A DNA stretch of 64,000 nucleotides from Picocystis sp. L7. Lineage: Eukaryota > Chlorophyta > Picocystophyceae > Picocystales > Picocystaceae. The stretch covers positions 1 through 64,000 of the forward strand of contig QXJR01000006.1 in NCBI GenBank assembly GCA_020975725.1, given 5' to 3'. A program made the position numbers and the translations under genes. A model generated the notes under the pieces. That model ran no database searches. It was not told the DNA's origin and worked only from the letters and a program-made list of their open reading frames with translations. Below are positions 51,553-64,000 of the stretch, one piece after another. The stretch's first letter is position 1. Every line of letters begins with the position of its first letter.

Positions 51553-52845
51553 TCAAGGACATGCGACTCCCCAATTAGGCTGCAAGGAAGCAAGATCCTC
51601 GAATGCTGCACCATTATCAAACGAAGTTGGTTTTCCTTCAATTTGTAAAACGCACCAGCCTGAGAGGTTTTGGTCAAAGCTGCTGGCTCCATCAAACATG
51701 ACGTTCATGTTGGTCACCTTGCTGGTGTTCCAGCCTCCGATGTCTTGGTTGAAGCTAGTGGCTCCCTCGAACACTCCCTCCATGTCGGTCACTTGCCTGG
51801 TGGTCCAATTTCCGATGTCTTGGTCGAAGCTGGTGGCTCCAGCAAACATGGATTTCATGTCGGTCACCTGGCTGGTGTCCCAGCTACCGATGTCTTGGTC
51901 GAAGCTGCTGGCAGAAGAGAACATGAACCCCATATCGACCACCTGGCTGGTGTCCCAGCTCCCGATGTCTTGGTTGAAGCTGCTGGCAGAAGGGAACATG
52001 GACCTCATGTTGGTCACCTGGCTGGTGTTCCAGTTCCCAATGTCTTGGTCGAAACTGCTGGCAGAAGAGAACATGAACCTCATGTCGGTCACCTGGCTGG
52101 TGTCCCAGCTTCCAATGTCTCGGTCAAAGCCTTTCGCACTGATGAACATGAACACCATGTCGGCCACCTGGCTGGTGTCCCAGCTTCCGATGTCTTGGTC
52201 GAAACTGCTGGCAGAAGCGAACATGAACTTCATGTCGACTACCTGGCTGGTGTCCCAGCTTCCGATGTCTTGGTTGAAGCTGCTGGCAGAAGAGAACATG
52301 GATCTCGTGTCGGTCACCCGGCTGGTGTCCCAGGTCCCGATATCTTGGTCAAAGCTGGTGGCTACAGCAAACATGCCATCCATCGTGGTCACCTGGCTGG
52401 TGTCCCAGCTTCCAATGGCTTGGTTGAAGTCTGTGGCATTGAAAAACATGAATCCCATGTCGGCCACCTGGCTGGTGTCCCAGCTTCCGATGTCTTGGTT
52501 GAAGCTGCTGGCAGAAGAGAACATGGACCTCATGTCGGTCACCTGGCTGGTGTCCCAGGATGAGATGTTGCCATTGAAGGCTGTGTCTTGGAATAACTCA
52601 CCCATGTCAAAGACGCCGCTCGTGCAGGTGGTGGCCGCGTTGGCTAGGGTGATCTGTTCCTTCGTCCGCTTGGTGTACGCCACCCCACTAACCACGCCAG
52701 TGCCGTCCAAGCCCGCGTCCGGACACAACACCGTCACCCCGTTGGAAGCGAGAATGAACAGATCCGGCAAACCGCCTCCGTGGGCCTCGTGTACAGCCGT
52801 GCCAGTGAGCAGAAAGAGGGCCAGGAAGAAGAAAGACGTGGCCAT
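51553..52845 (-). CDS. Secreted BspA-type (DUF285) protein with 12 repeats
   Basis: A 430-residue intact frame. The ATG at 52845 is chosen over upstream codons because it opens a signal peptide ([20 protein letters not shown]). The N-terminal cap has [21 protein letters not shown] and [10 protein letters not shown]. Twelve 25-residue repeats follow with the core [15 protein letters not shown]-x-D-M-x-x-M-F. The Cys-bounded end is GWCVLQIEG ... NWGVACP. Several DNA repeats are almost identical, so unequal crossing-over is likely to change repeat number. Such solenoids are surface or matrix proteins; the partner is unknown. The longer frame upstream of the ATG belongs to the R2 repeat. TGA stop, no introns. 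Confidence 0.88.
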   Translation of the reverse strand: MATSFFFLALFLLTGTAVHEAHGGGLPDLFILASNGVTVLCPDAGLDGTGVVSGVAYTKRTKEQITLANAATTCTSGVFDMGELFQDTAFNGNISSWDTSQVTDMRSMFSSASSFNQDIGSWDTSQVADMGFMFFNATDFNQAIGSWDTSQVTTMDGMFAVATSFDQDIGTWDTSRVTDTRSMFSSASSFNQDIGSWDTSQVVDMKFMFASASSFDQDIGSWDTSQVADMVFMFISAKGFDRDIGSWDTSQVTDMRFMFSSASSFDQDIGNWNTSQVTNMRSMFPSASSFNQDIGSWDTSQVVDMGFMFSSASSFDQDIGSWDTSQVTDMKSMFAGATSFDQDIGNWTTRQVTDMEGVFEGATSFNQDIGGWNTSKVTNMNVMFDGASSFDQNLSGWCVLQIEGKPTSFDNGAAFEDLASLQPNWGVACP

Positions 52846-52989
52846 GGCTGGCGCGTCCTGTGGTGGCACTCGCGTCGGACGTTCCCTCCATCCACGCCCC
52901 TGCCTTACGTGCCAGGGTCGTTCACGACAACTGTGGCTGTGCAAGAACCTGCCGAGTACGTATAGGAGAATGGGGCTTGAGTTTTCACG

Positions 52990-53317
52990 GATCTGCCTTT
53001 TCTGGGGTTGCGCACACCGCTCGAGGAGGACGGAGGACCGCTTACCCAAAAACTCCTCGCAGGCCATGGCGAATTAAATACTATTCGATGGGAAAGCTAC
53101 CTTCCAAAATCTGCCCCAAGATACAGTCCCCGAATCCCCCGAAATCAAACAAAAAAGTAAGCTAGGGGCCCGTAGCTTACTCCTTTTCGGATTTTTGCGA
53201 AAGGGGATCGGCCCGGAAACCGAGAATAAACTCCCGCTTACCCGACTATTTTGCCTTAACCCAAAATCGAAACTCTTCTCTGGGGCTGGTGATCGGGTGA
53301 CCCAAGATGGAGGGGAG
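52990..53317 (+). repeat. 328-bp direct repeat, copy R2
   Basis: Second copy of 49924-50251, lying 145-472 bp upstream of the BspA-type start at 52845. It may include that gene's promoter. Confidence 0.9.
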
Positions 53318-55183
53318 GCCGAGGCCCCTCGTAGGGGGCCTAAGACCCATAGTCTCTTTCATGTACAATGGCCAATACGGCAAAATATAAATATCAATTG
53401 CGCAGCACACTTTTATTTTCTCACAATCGCTTGCCCAATGTCGTTCCCTGTAGTTCCGGAAAGCAGCCAGCCCTTGCAGTCTATCGACAAACATTTTGGA
53501 GGCTGACTGAATAGCTTTTGAGTGGTCATTGGAAAGCTGGCATTTTATTTCTTAGGACAAGTCAAGGGAAGATAGTGCTTGCTTTATCTCCCTCTAGCCT
53601 GTCAAAGATCTGGCCTTTCATTTTAAAAAGAGATTGTTTCACAGCATCCCAACCATGGAGTACCCGTTTACAGCAGATTTTCTCACCCTTTCATGATTTG
53701 TCACCACTTGGTCCCATTAAGTCAAACTGAGCATACGAAATACAAATGAAACAACACGATATCTGATAGCTGTTCTTCCACCTCCATCTAGGGTATGGAT
53801 CGTTCGTTTCGGTAGAGAGCTGAAGGCTGGCCATACTCCGACATTTCTTATGCAAGGTGTTGCTCTGCATGACGCTTCTGGTCCTAACTACAAACAATGG
53901 GCCGGCCGCAAAGCCCTGTGGTTGATTGCCAGCCAAGGAGACATTCTGAATGGGATTCCCAAAGTTTCATTCAAGCCCGTTCGCATCCACGGTTTCAGAG
54001 GTCAGCGTAGCATCCAGTCTTGGCACTCCAGCGTTTTGGGAAACGCCGTAGAACGTGGTGGTGGACGTATTCGAGGCAAATAACGAACCGAATTGGTGTG
54101 TGGAGGCTCGGATGGGAACGCTCTTCATTTCTCTGTGGGATCGATCAGACAGTTGGTCGACGTGGTCCAGGGGGCACAATACGATCGCTCCTTCCTTGGA
54201 TTCTCCTTCACGCCACAGGTGAGCGCCTCCCGTCGATACAGCCATGAAGACGAGTCCTGCATCGTTTTTTTGGCTCTTCTCTTCGGCCTAAAGGACGGTC
54301 ACGATCGCGCCCTATTCCATGTGGATCATCACGGCGAGTCCACGTGCGATTGCCACGGTGTCGCGGGCCATTCCCTCCCATACGAGACCTGAGCTTAGTT
54401 CTTCATTCGTGGATCTTCCTGGTAGATGGACAACCTTGTTCTGTGCCGGTGCATTACCGTCGTGGAAACGGTAGCGTCCCTCCGATTCCAGGATCGCATG
54501 CCCACAGGATCACATGGCATTCCAGCCTCTGTGAAATGGAAGAAACTGGTGCATCCCACGTGCAAAAAGCTCTTCTCCAGGACTTTCGTTTCTGTAGTTG
54601 TATACAAACCATGAGGTCTCCTACGATGGGTGCCAGAAGCAACGTTGATGGAAAAAGGCGAGATGATGAGTGTGACGGAACATGACAGGGCCACATGCAA
54701 GTAGTAAATCTGTTGCTAAGCTTCCTCAATGAATCCGTCCAATTCACCAGGCAGCATCGGGCCAATCCCTAGAAAAAAGAACCGCACACGTGACGCTTGG
54801 AGAGACCATTGGAACCTGGAATTCAAACCTGCATTTGCATTCCCACTTGTGCTGTTGAACGGCCAGAGTACGCACGTCTGTGCGATGTACCAAATTCAAA
54901 ACTAAGAAGGACAAAGAGTGGTTTTTTCCTAGTGGTGGAATGAGACAAGGGTGTGGTTTCCCCTATTTTGGTGAGGCCAAGCCAGAAATATTCTTTACCA
55001 GCACCAGAAAGAAATAGACATGATTTTGCAGATGATATGCCAGAACTTCGCTCCTCAAGAAAGGAAAGTTGACGAAAGAACAGTACCCAAACCAACAAGG
55101 CTCAGTACCAAAATCGACCCCAAGCGTACCATGTGAATAAGTGTAGATTCTCAACCCGCAGCCGAGCAGTTCCCTATGTTCAT
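53318..55183. other. No recognised gene
   Basis: Several short frames on both strands. The minus-strand frame at 54245-53967 (ending TLTSETVDANGLE) reads somewhat like protein but has no match I can name. No RNA gene or repeat is seen. This could be a decayed gene. Confidence 0.4.
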
Positions 55184-56827
55184 TCAGACACACACTACCC
55201 CCCACTCTGGTTGCTTGTTCAATACCCCTTCAAAACCCGATCCTTCATCGAACTCGATAGGTTTGACGTCGATGTCTTGTACACACCAGCCTGATATGTC
55301 CTGGTCAAAGCTGGCGGCTTCTTTGAACATAGATTTCATCCCGACAGCAGATGGGCTCAGTTGAATGCCTACAGCACTAGTGTTCCAGTTCCCAATGTCT
55401 TGGTTAAAGGAGCTCGCATGACGAAACATGTAGCCCATGTTCTTCACTTGGGACGTGCTCCAGCTCCCAATGCTGTGATTGAAATTGGTTGCATTGTCAA
55501 ACATAGCAAACATGGTTCTCACTTGGCTAGTATTCCAGCCAGCAATGTCCTGGTCAAACATTCTCGCTGACCAAAACATGTTCTCCATACTAGTCACCCT
55601 ACCTGTTTCCCACTCAGAGATGTCTTGATTGAAACTTTCTGCAAAAGCAAACATCCCTGCCATGTTAGTCACACTGCTTGTGTTCCACTTACTGATATCT
55701 TTGTTGAATCTTTTTGCCCGGTTGAACATGTTGGCCAGTCCCGTCACCTGGCTCGTATCCCAACGCCCTATTTCTTGGTCAAAACTTTCAGCACCATTGA
55801 ACATAGCGATCAAGATTGTAGCACGGCTTGTATTCCAGTCCCCAATGTCTTGGTCAAAACTGCTGGCCGAGCGAAAAGCAAATCCCATATCAGTTACTTG
55901 ACTGGTGTCCCACCCCCCAATGTCCTGGTTGAAACTGACTGCTTCTTCGAATATTTCTGCTAGGGAGGTGACCTGACTGGTGTCCCATCCCCCAATGTCC
56001 TGGTTAAAATTAGAAGCCGACCGAAACATACCACGCATATTGGTCACTTTGCTGGTGTCCCATCCTCCGATGTATTGATTGAAGGTGCTTGCAGATTGGA
56101 ACATATTACCCATATCCGTCACAGCACTGGTGTTCCAACCACCGATGTCTTGATTGAAATTTTGAGCATCCTGAAACATCAACTGCATGCTGGTTACCCT
56201 ACCTGTGTTCCATCCACCAACATCTTGATTGAATTCACTTGCATTACCGAACATATTGAACATGGTGGTCACCTGGGCAGTGTCCCACTTTCCAATGTCT
56301 TGGTTGAAAGCGCTGGCGGAATCAAACATGCCCAACATGGTGGTCACCTGGCTTGTGTCCCAATCACCAATATCCTGGTTGAAATTGCTAGCACTCGCAA
56401 ACATAAGGAACATGTTTGAAACCTTTCCTGTATCCCAGCTTCCAATGTCGCGGTTAAAATTGGTAGCTGATTGGAACATTGCTAGCATGCTCGTGACCTC
56501 TCCTGTGTCCCATCCCCCTATCTGTTGGTTGAATGTGTGGGCGTTTTGAAACATCTGACTCATGTCCGTGATACCACTGGTGCAGGTGAGTCTGATCTGG
56601 GGATCAAGTTGGTTGCTCTTCACAAGATTGATTAATTCCTCTCGATCCCTTTTTGTGTATGTTTCTCCGTTTACTTCTCCAGTGTCGCCAACTTCAGCTT
56701 CTGGACAGAGTATAGTCACTCCATTCTTGGCAAGGTAAAACTGTTTCGGCACATCTCCAGCGAGTGCTTCGTGAAACAACATGTGAACGGCCAAGTGGCA
56801 AACTAGCAGGTGAGTGAAGATCCTCAT
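55184..56827 (-). CDS. Secreted BspA-type (DUF285) protein with 16 repeats
   Basis: A 547-residue intact frame. The ATG at 56827 starts a signal peptide ([20 protein letters not shown]); in-frame ATGs at 56848 and 56866 are possible but would bury it. The cap carries [23 protein letters not shown] and [11 protein letters not shown]. Sixteen repeats of the 25-residue unit follow, more varied than in the 51553 gene. The last has a 7-residue insertion around IQLSPSA. The end cap is GWCVQDIDV ... EWGVVCV. Higher repeat divergence suggests an older, stable array. Likely a secreted or surface solenoid; ligand unknown. TGA stop, no introns. Confidence 0.88.
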   Translation of the reverse strand: MRIFTHLLVCHLAVHMLFHEALAGDVPKQFYLAKNGVTILCPEAEVGDTGEVNGETYTKRDREELINLVKSNQLDPQIRLTCTSGITDMSQMFQNAHTFNQQIGGWDTGEVTSMLAMFQSATNFNRDIGSWDTGKVSNMFLMFASASNFNQDIGDWDTSQVTTMLGMFDSASAFNQDIGKWDTAQVTTMFNMFGNASEFNQDVGGWNTGRVTSMQLMFQDAQNFNQDIGGWNTSAVTDMGNMFQSASTFNQYIGGWDTSKVTNMRGMFRSASNFNQDIGGWDTSQVTSLAEIFEEAVSFNQDIGGWDTSQVTDMGFAFRSASSFDQDIGDWNTSRATILIAMFNGAESFDQEIGRWDTSQVTGLANMFNRAKRFNKDISKWNTSSVTNMAGMFAFAESFNQDISEWETGRVTSMENMFWSARMFDQDIAGWNTSQVRTMFAMFDNATNFNHSIGSWSTSQVKNMGYMFRHASSFNQDIGNWNTSAVGIQLSPSAVGMKSMFKEAASFDQDISGWCVQDIDVKPIEFDEGSGFEGVLNKQPEWGVVCV

Positions 56828-59800
56828 CTTTTCTGCGATGTGAAGCATTCCTCTTTGGGACTGCATGCTCGCCGTCACTTTCTTTTTTGCTGTCAAGAAG
56901 CGGCTTACACGAAGAGGTTGAGTTCGAAGAGAACTTCTGGACAATGATGCGATGCACCGACCTTCGTCCAACAGGTACCTACCCTGTCCTGGGGATGTCC
57001 ACAGTATCGATTGGTAATCTCGTTCACACTTGCTCTTTTCGAATGGACCTAGCTCCTTGACACCACCATTCCCTTCAAAGCAGTCGGCACGAATTCGTAT
57101 CGATCCTCGAGTCAATGCTTCGTGTGTGCACTTGGGAGCCCACAATGTTCGCTCCTTCGGCGAAACAACGTCCACTAATCCTGGGGTACGTCTACAACCA
57201 CCGATCTCTTTGGGTGTGTGACTTGATGCGTAATGCTTAGTGATCGGAGGCCCGAAGCTGTGAGGCGTACGTTTTCAGTTGGGGAACTGCCCCCGCACTT
57301 AATAGAATAGAGAAATTCGTATGAGCCCAGGACCACCATCCTCAACGGCGAAACCGAGGAAGGGGACGTTGAATATTGCAAACGAGGATGAATTCATATA
57401 TTCAATGCACGAACACGATGGAAAACATCTAAAACTGCCATCTACCCACAAAGATACCATATTCTAACAAACTTGGAATGTTGTAAACAGCGTCCATGCC
57501 TTTCGCCTCAAACAATTTGCCTTTGCTGGAACTTCCCCACACACTTTTCCCAGGATTGACTCGCTCTACGTCTTTTACCCCAACCCGCGTCATGAGATAA
57601 CATATCCTTAAAGCCTAACACAAACCCACTTAGACTTCCTCGAAGCTCGATGCAATAGGTTTGATAAGACGATCACAACGATTGGTCGGTATGCTTAAAA
57701 TACGGTGGGCTCGATAACAAAGGAAGTGAGCCGGAATTTTAAGGTTTTAAACTTTCATGATCCTTTCAAGTGTCGGAGGGATGTAAGACGAGGAGACAGA
57801 GGCAAAGATCTTTCTAGGAAATAGAGCCCACCACAATAATGTAGACTTACTATGTTGTGAATTCCTTGGTAGCCTTGCACATGTGGAGAATAAGCAGCTA
57901 CTACGATGTTGCCACCGCCCCATAAATAGGAGAAAGGCACCTTGCCATGGATATATTGATTCGGCGCAAGCTAAAGCACCCCACGTCAACGTGCGGGGGA
58001 GCGGACATTTGAAGTCGTATCATGTAACCCACATTCAAGCAGGAGAACACCCGAAAGATATCGCCCCCTCATTTGAGCCAAGCGAGGAAATCCCAATGGA
58101 TGTACAAGTTCGCAACTAGGAACTTTCCAAACGTTCAAATGACCACGTCGTATTTGGATGAAATTTATGGATGAATTGGGGGGATTGCACCATGAGAAGG
58201 ATTGACACATCGACTTGATAGTCCGCGATGCTTTTAGATCGGTTTCACAAGATTTTTTCTTGGTATCATGGAACTTAACTTGGACGTCCACTTGCAATAT
58301 GAAAGAGAGGCATACCCCATCAATCCACAAAGTATGAGGGTATACGTTCGAGACAATGCCCACATTTTGTTCAATTGCCACTTCATCGTTGCCTCAAACG
58401 AATAAGGCCGACCAAGACACTCGCGTGCTCAAACTCTACAGTTCCAGACCATCAAACATTTGCTCGTCTACGTTCATGTGTCCAACCATCGTACAGACAA
58501 TTCTCTTGTCCTTGAGGGCAATTTCATTCGCCTTGGATGGGTAAGTCTGTTTCAAGATCGGGCGACATTTGTTACACCACAATACCCGAAAGAACATTCT
58601 TTTAGACAGTGTTCAATCCTTCTCTCTGAAATTGTTGCGATGGATGTTCGCCTTGTGAGCTTTGGTTGAAATGTAAGTTCCACCCGATGTGGTCAAGGTA
58701 TTACCGTAATCCTTACTTGTAAGGCTTCATGTCAAGACAAGAGCATTAGCAAAGAAATCGAAACTGAATCTTATATCGCCTAACTTTGTTTCAGGCAAGT
58801 CTGGTCCTATACCTTGACATAAGGAAATTGAGCCGGAGAAGGGATTAATGAATAGTCGGATTTGAGAGGGTCTCCAACATCGTTTAAGTCGACTTCATTC
58901 TATTTTGTTTTCTTGGTGACCACATTTCTCTCTTTGATCATTTGGGAACAATTGCGATAGTTGAAGAATTTTCGTTATGGACATTTTTCTCTTTCCATGA
59001 CCTAAGCAACGATGAAAACACGCAAGCCCATCCTTGGTGACATTGATTTTGTGTTTTAATATAGCATAGCACGTGCTCTATACGAAACTCACTTGTTCAC
59101 TGAGCTGTTGTTGACACGATCTCTCTTACCTTTACATTCAAGCTATTTCTATTTTCTTTTCATAACCTCTTCTAATTCAAAAGCTATCGATCACCTTCCC
59201 TGAGGCATGATGCTAGGTGTAGTGGTCTCTCCACGTGTCTTCAAGCAGGTTTACGCATGGGCTTGTTTGATGTACAACAGCTTACATAAAGTTAATTTGA
59301 GTAGCACGCTTACTTGACAAGTTTGAAAAGAACATTGTTGCAATATAGAACTATTTGTCTTTGCAAACTGCGTGGATTGTGCCCCACAGTGCAAGGAAAG
59401 TTTGAACTTCTCGGCAAAAAAGTACGATTATTTGCTCCTTCCACTTGTATTGATGTTAGTTTGCAATAACTTGATTGAAAGTACGCCCTGAAACGGAACA
59501 TCCGCGTTGTTCACTTTTTCAAGGGCTCTATCGTTGTGGGTAAGTCGAAGAATCGCACCCGTGTAAATTCCCTTGTCTTCTTTGCAACACGCATCTTGTA
59601 GTATTACCCCGGTTGTCTTTCGAAGAGAGTAGTAATTACGAATGACGCTTTGACCCCTACTACGTAAGTTGTGCCCTAATCCCAAGTTGGTTTTTCAACG
59701 ACACAAGCATTAAAGGACGTCTCGTCCATGTCAATTGCGTAATATTGCCTCTTACTAACATGCCTTCCGTAAGAATATCCTTTGCGGAAAGGATCATCTC

Positions 59801-62800
59801 ACTCATTTATGTTGGGAATGCATGTGTTCAATCTCCGCCTCCGATAATAAAGTAATGCCCTTGCGTTTGCTATGCATACCCACTACTACCGTCCTAATAT
59901 GTTAATCATCACCGTGTACCTGCCATGATGATGCCCTCTTCCTTGCCGGGTCAAACTAAGTAGCTAGCCTTGTTGATGCAAAGGATGGGCAGAGGCTGCT
60001 AGAAATAACGTACGCAATGCTTTGATCGAAAACCTCCATTGAAGATTTTCGCGTACTTCTTCCTCGTGAACTAGTCAAACTAGCAATAGTGAATCTTGTC
60101 GTCTCCCCTTATCTCCAATAAACTCCCGAAATATAATATTGCCTGCTCTCACAATTAACCTACTTCCTTCACAAAGAGTAGACCTAAGATCACTCCCTCC
60201 TTTGCCAAAAGCATTGAGCATACAAACACTACCAATGAACGAGAACTACCATCCTCCAATTGCAAGCTACAACTAAGTACTTGAAATACTTTTTCACCAT
60301 CCACTTCGACTACAAGAAGTATTGTTGAGTATCCTAGCTTTCGCAGTTGAATTTGCCATTGCTTTACTTCGCTTGAAGGCACTCCCATTATTCTTGCATG
60401 TACTCTAGTGCAAGAAGATGTTTGTACGAGGAGCCCATATAGCCCTCGGTATTGCTGCCATACGAATTTCAACAAAGGTTGAACTTGTAGTTGTGATGAT
60501 CAATTAGAGTTTGTGTTGCCGGTTTGACTCTTGCTACAAATGCACACACCTTTTTCTCGATGTAAAGGTAAATTTGATGGTCTGCGACTCACAACCGCAC
60601 TTTATTTGCTTGTTCTCGTGGTAAGTTCAAGCGCGGTAGAGACCGTGAAAGCTCTTAATCCATACATAGCACCCCAATGATCTACTGAAATCGGCCTTTG
60701 CTTCGTATTCCATTTTTTTTCAAGCAAAATTATCTCATAAAATAACATAGATACGTTCAGGAATTACAAATTAGGTTAAGGCCATCTATCAGGTATCCGT
60801 ATAGCCTTGCGATGAGTATCCCCATACTTCGTAAGCGTTTCTAGGGGTCCCCATGCCATTTTCACGGAAGAGGTTGCGGTGAAGATATTGAAAGTGGTGG
60901 TCGCTCACACGCCGATACGGCGTGTACAGTGCCACCAAACTCCAAGAAGAAGAGAAGTTCCACCTCTTCCGTACGGTCAAAAGTGCTCGGTCACCCATTG
61001 GAAGAAAGTAGGAGGGATTGGAGGTGCGTTTGCAAAACTCTTCATGCGAACTACCGTAGCACAGGCAATCGATCCATCTTGTAGGGATGGGACCTTCGTT
61101 CCAAAAAGGCGGTTGGGGATGGCGGTTCAAGTTCATGCAATGATATTTTCAATTTTCTAGGTGACTTTCAAGAGTGACCAAAGAAGCCATGAGTTACTTA
61201 CGAATATTGTAGCCATTGTATTATTCTTAATTTGTTGGAGATTGCATCTCACTAGCTTGGTGAATCTTTCGAATGCATTGTACACATGGGATACTTCTTC
61301 TAGAGCCTCCTTGTTTGATACGGTCAGAGGAGTTGTCTTCGTCCGCACCAAGATCGAGAATCCTTTGCTTGATTCTTTCAACAAGAATGCCATGAGATAG
61401 CGTGTTTGCAACCGATTGTAATACTTCATCAAAGTGGATTATGTTTTGGTTTGCATTTGCAAGGTTTTGTGAACGCTTTGATTCAATGGCGATTTAAGTT
61501 GATATAGCCTCTTGTGTTTGCTCTATTTGTGATGTTCCTAGGTGGGGCCGTAATATGCATCTCCCTTGAGGATGGAGGACTTCTCATCGGAGGTCAACGG
61601 ACACATCATGTGGTTACATACTTCCTCAAGTTCTAGATAATGTATCGTTGGCCCTCTCGTTGCTTGTTTGCATTGTTTCACAACCAAGAACCATGTGAGT
61701 TCAACATTGCTAAAAAGCTTCCAAGGGTGTTGAACGCCTACACATGTGCCTAGGAGATAGACTTTGTCGAGGGAAAGATGCTGCAATCGCCCATTCTTCG
61801 GCGAGACGAGCTACCCTTGCTCTTTGGAAGACGGTTCCTTCATGGATTCGAAGCTTCGAGTCATACAAGGTGAGACCCTTGCACGTTGTAGGGGCTTGTT
61901 GACCCATCAAAAGTCGGAGGTGAGGAGGAGGCACACACCTCGCGATTGCAAGGCAAAATCTAATCAAGGATAGGAGTTGCTCCCCACTAGGGCCTTCCTA
62001 AGGTAGGGTAACGTACTTAGTCCTCCTAATCCTTTAGTAGCGAGCGTGGATAACGTGGGGTCCCCGGCCATCCATCGTAGGGCTTTGGATGCACCTCACG
62101 CTCACCCGTATTCTTGTTGCTTTATCCTCACCCTTGGTCCTCCTTCTCCGATTTTGTGGTGGATACGCCTCGCAAGTAATTTAAGTCCATACTCCTTTCC
62201 GCCGGAAGACCCTTCCGATCGGCATCACCCTTGATCGGGATCTTGCTTTGGATAAAGTGGCACGCTTACTTAGGTAGTGGGCAACTACTGTGATTGGTTC
62301 GCCTTTTGAACTACGGCCAAGTATCCCGGTCTTGACACATTAGCGGTATCGAGAGGGTCATTTGTAGCCGAAGCCTCGCTCAAAGTTGGATACCCTTGCT
62401 ATATGCAACAAGTCTTTTGGGACGACAAAATTGCTTTACACCATAATATCCTAGATGGCATTTTCGTTTTCGTTGGAAGCGCGCGGTGAAAACAATGAAT
62501 TTCGACTTTCTCGTGAAGGCATTCCTTGAAGTTGCATTTGATGCGGCCGCTCCCCACACTTGTCGCCCCAATAGGACATGTGCGATTCCTTTGCTACTGG
62601 TATATCTGTGTTGTTCCTTCTCTTCGCCTAGTGGTCGCCCATTCAAATCCCACTACCTAGATCGACGTTGCCCTTTCTAGAAGGTACGAATTCCATTTCA
62701 CTCGTTCCAACCCGTAAGCTTCCAATGAGTACGTCGAGTGAAGAAAACTTGGCAACGATGTTTTGAGGGGACACTCTCCCAAAAGATCGGTCCCTGCCCG

Positions 62801-64000
62801 AATTTGAGGGAAGAATGATCTCTTGATGTTGATTTTTGTGCGAACGAGAAACGGCCATTTCAACGGTCTAGGCTTGATTGAGAGCCTCGTGACAAGAAGG
62901 AGCAAATCCAAGCTATTATCTTTGATTGATTTTCAACATGATTTGGGTTGCATGGACGGGAACAAGTGTGATGAAGCTTGCCGTTGTGAGAAGGAGTACG
63001 ATTGCTAGATTTGCTCTCAAGTTTGATACAACGAATTCACCTAATGCACGGTGCCACACCCGAATCCATGAACGTGTGATGATGCTTTCGGCTTGAGCTT
63101 CCCATCTTTCCGGGGTTTATGCAATTTGCATCATTACCTTTGACGAAAAACTTGATGCATGGGTCACACTTGATTGCTCTTTCTTGCATTCAAACGATTC
63201 ATGAATGATCGGTTTGTTCGAAGATATCATTTATAGATATCTCCACTCGGTCGTGACACTTTCAAGTAATTGCTTGCTAATTCCGTACTTGAACTTTTTT
63301 TAGGATTCTATACTCCCGCTTCTTGGAAGCGTCTTGGAAAAAGATACGAAACTTGATGATGTTTTTATTACCAATCATGCAGCTTGTTCTTCGTGTAATA
63401 TCCAGACTAAAGTGCAAGAGCGGTTTCTTTTGTGCGCTTGTCCATGTTGACTTGTGGGCCATGTATGCTAGTGCACCTTTTTGGAAGGGATTCAAATTCG
63501 TACAGAACATAGCTAAGTTTCTTAAACTCTATCAAGTATAAATACGCGTGGGTTGCTTGCTTGTGAATCAACAAACAAATGTTGAGTACTAAAAAATTTG
63601 AAATGTGCATGCAAGTTAAGGAGTGAAGTGTCTTTTTCAGTCGACAGGTTTGTGCCACTTTATTCATGGACTATTTTTCCATTTGTTCCCAAATTGAATC
63701 ATTTCGTTGCATGAAGGTACAAGCTTTGACTCAGCCTGCGAACGTGCAACTTCCTCTACGAAGTGAAGCTATAAGTAAATGCAAAAGTAATGCAACCTTC
63801 GATCTAGGATCATCGTGTTGCAAACGCTTTTCATTTCTCGTCTCTTGAGGCGACAAGGATGGGCGAAACTTTCACCGCGAGGTAGCAGTATCGGTGATGA
63901 TAGGAACAAGACCAAGGGCATAACTCGCAAAATAGAGAACTCCAAAGTAAGGTCATCTCCTGATTTTATCTAAAGACCTGCATTTGTTGAATGGAAATCG
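56828..64000. other. Long stretch without supported genes
   Basis: AT-richer than the rest. All frames are short (under about 115 residues), lack motifs and overlap one another. Minus-strand frames at 61967-61710 and 61786-61538 read a little like decayed retroelement protein (AEEWAIA, LELEEVCNHMMCPL) but I cannot assign them. The first few hundred bases should contain the promoter of the gene at 56827. I see no tRNA or rRNA. Confidence 0.5.

Noticed and set aside
51512-53077. 521-residue plus-strand frame rich in MSWSKL-type repeats
   Set aside because: It is the antisense shadow of the 12-repeat BspA-type gene; repeated DNA without antisense stops keeps it open.

Overview
The window looks like nuclear DNA from a single-celled eukaryote, most likely a marine protist or microalga. 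It is dominated by eukaryotic mobile elements: three Ty3/Gypsy-type elements, a Copia-type fragment, a DIRS-like fragment, a Mutator-like element, a Harbinger-like transposase and a large TIR transposon. The few genes that look functional are intronless and secreted: several BspA-type (DUF285) 25-residue repeat proteins, a CapA-like protein and a TupA-FkbM fusion. I cannot name the species from the sequence alone.

Layout. 1-3.3 kb: a Gypsy element on the minus strand, cut by the window edge. 3.4-8.6 kb: a compact GC-rich block of short intronless genes. Most share one C-terminal acidic linker and membrane anchor (FPWLWVGIG...) placed behind unrelated outer domains, with TATA-like motifs 14-30 bases before the start codons. 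The block resembles an integrated piece of a large DNA virus, but that is inference. 9.0-9.6 kb: a solo LTR. 10.0-13.0 kb: a 3-kb inverted repeat carrying two divergent BspA-type genes. 13.0-13.6 kb: a Copia-type fragment.

14.2-36.0 kb is a three-level nest. The outer level is Gypsy-1 (14217-36018). Inside it is a TIR transposon (21136-35591) with an exact 8-bp target duplication. Inside that is Gypsy-2 on the minus strand (25497-34118), with a 5-bp target duplication and LTRs that look identical. Both Gypsy elements carry a cytosine-C5 DNA methyltransferase domain between RNase H and integrase.

37.4-40.6 kb holds the best host genes: a CapA-like secreted protein and, converging on it, a secreted TupA-like ATP-grasp fused to an FkbM-type methyltransferase. 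In bacteria CapA and TupA are linked to poly-gamma-glutamate-type surface polymers, so the pair suggests a eukaryotic surface-polymer pathway. 41.5-46.3 kb is a Mutator-like element with 645-bp terminal inverted repeats, itself hit by two retroelements. 48.5-50 kb has an 88-bp near-perfect palindrome and a decayed Harbinger-like transposase. 50.7-56.8 kb is a BspA-type cluster with one broken gene and two long intact genes (12 and 16 repeats). 57-64 kb has no gene I can support.
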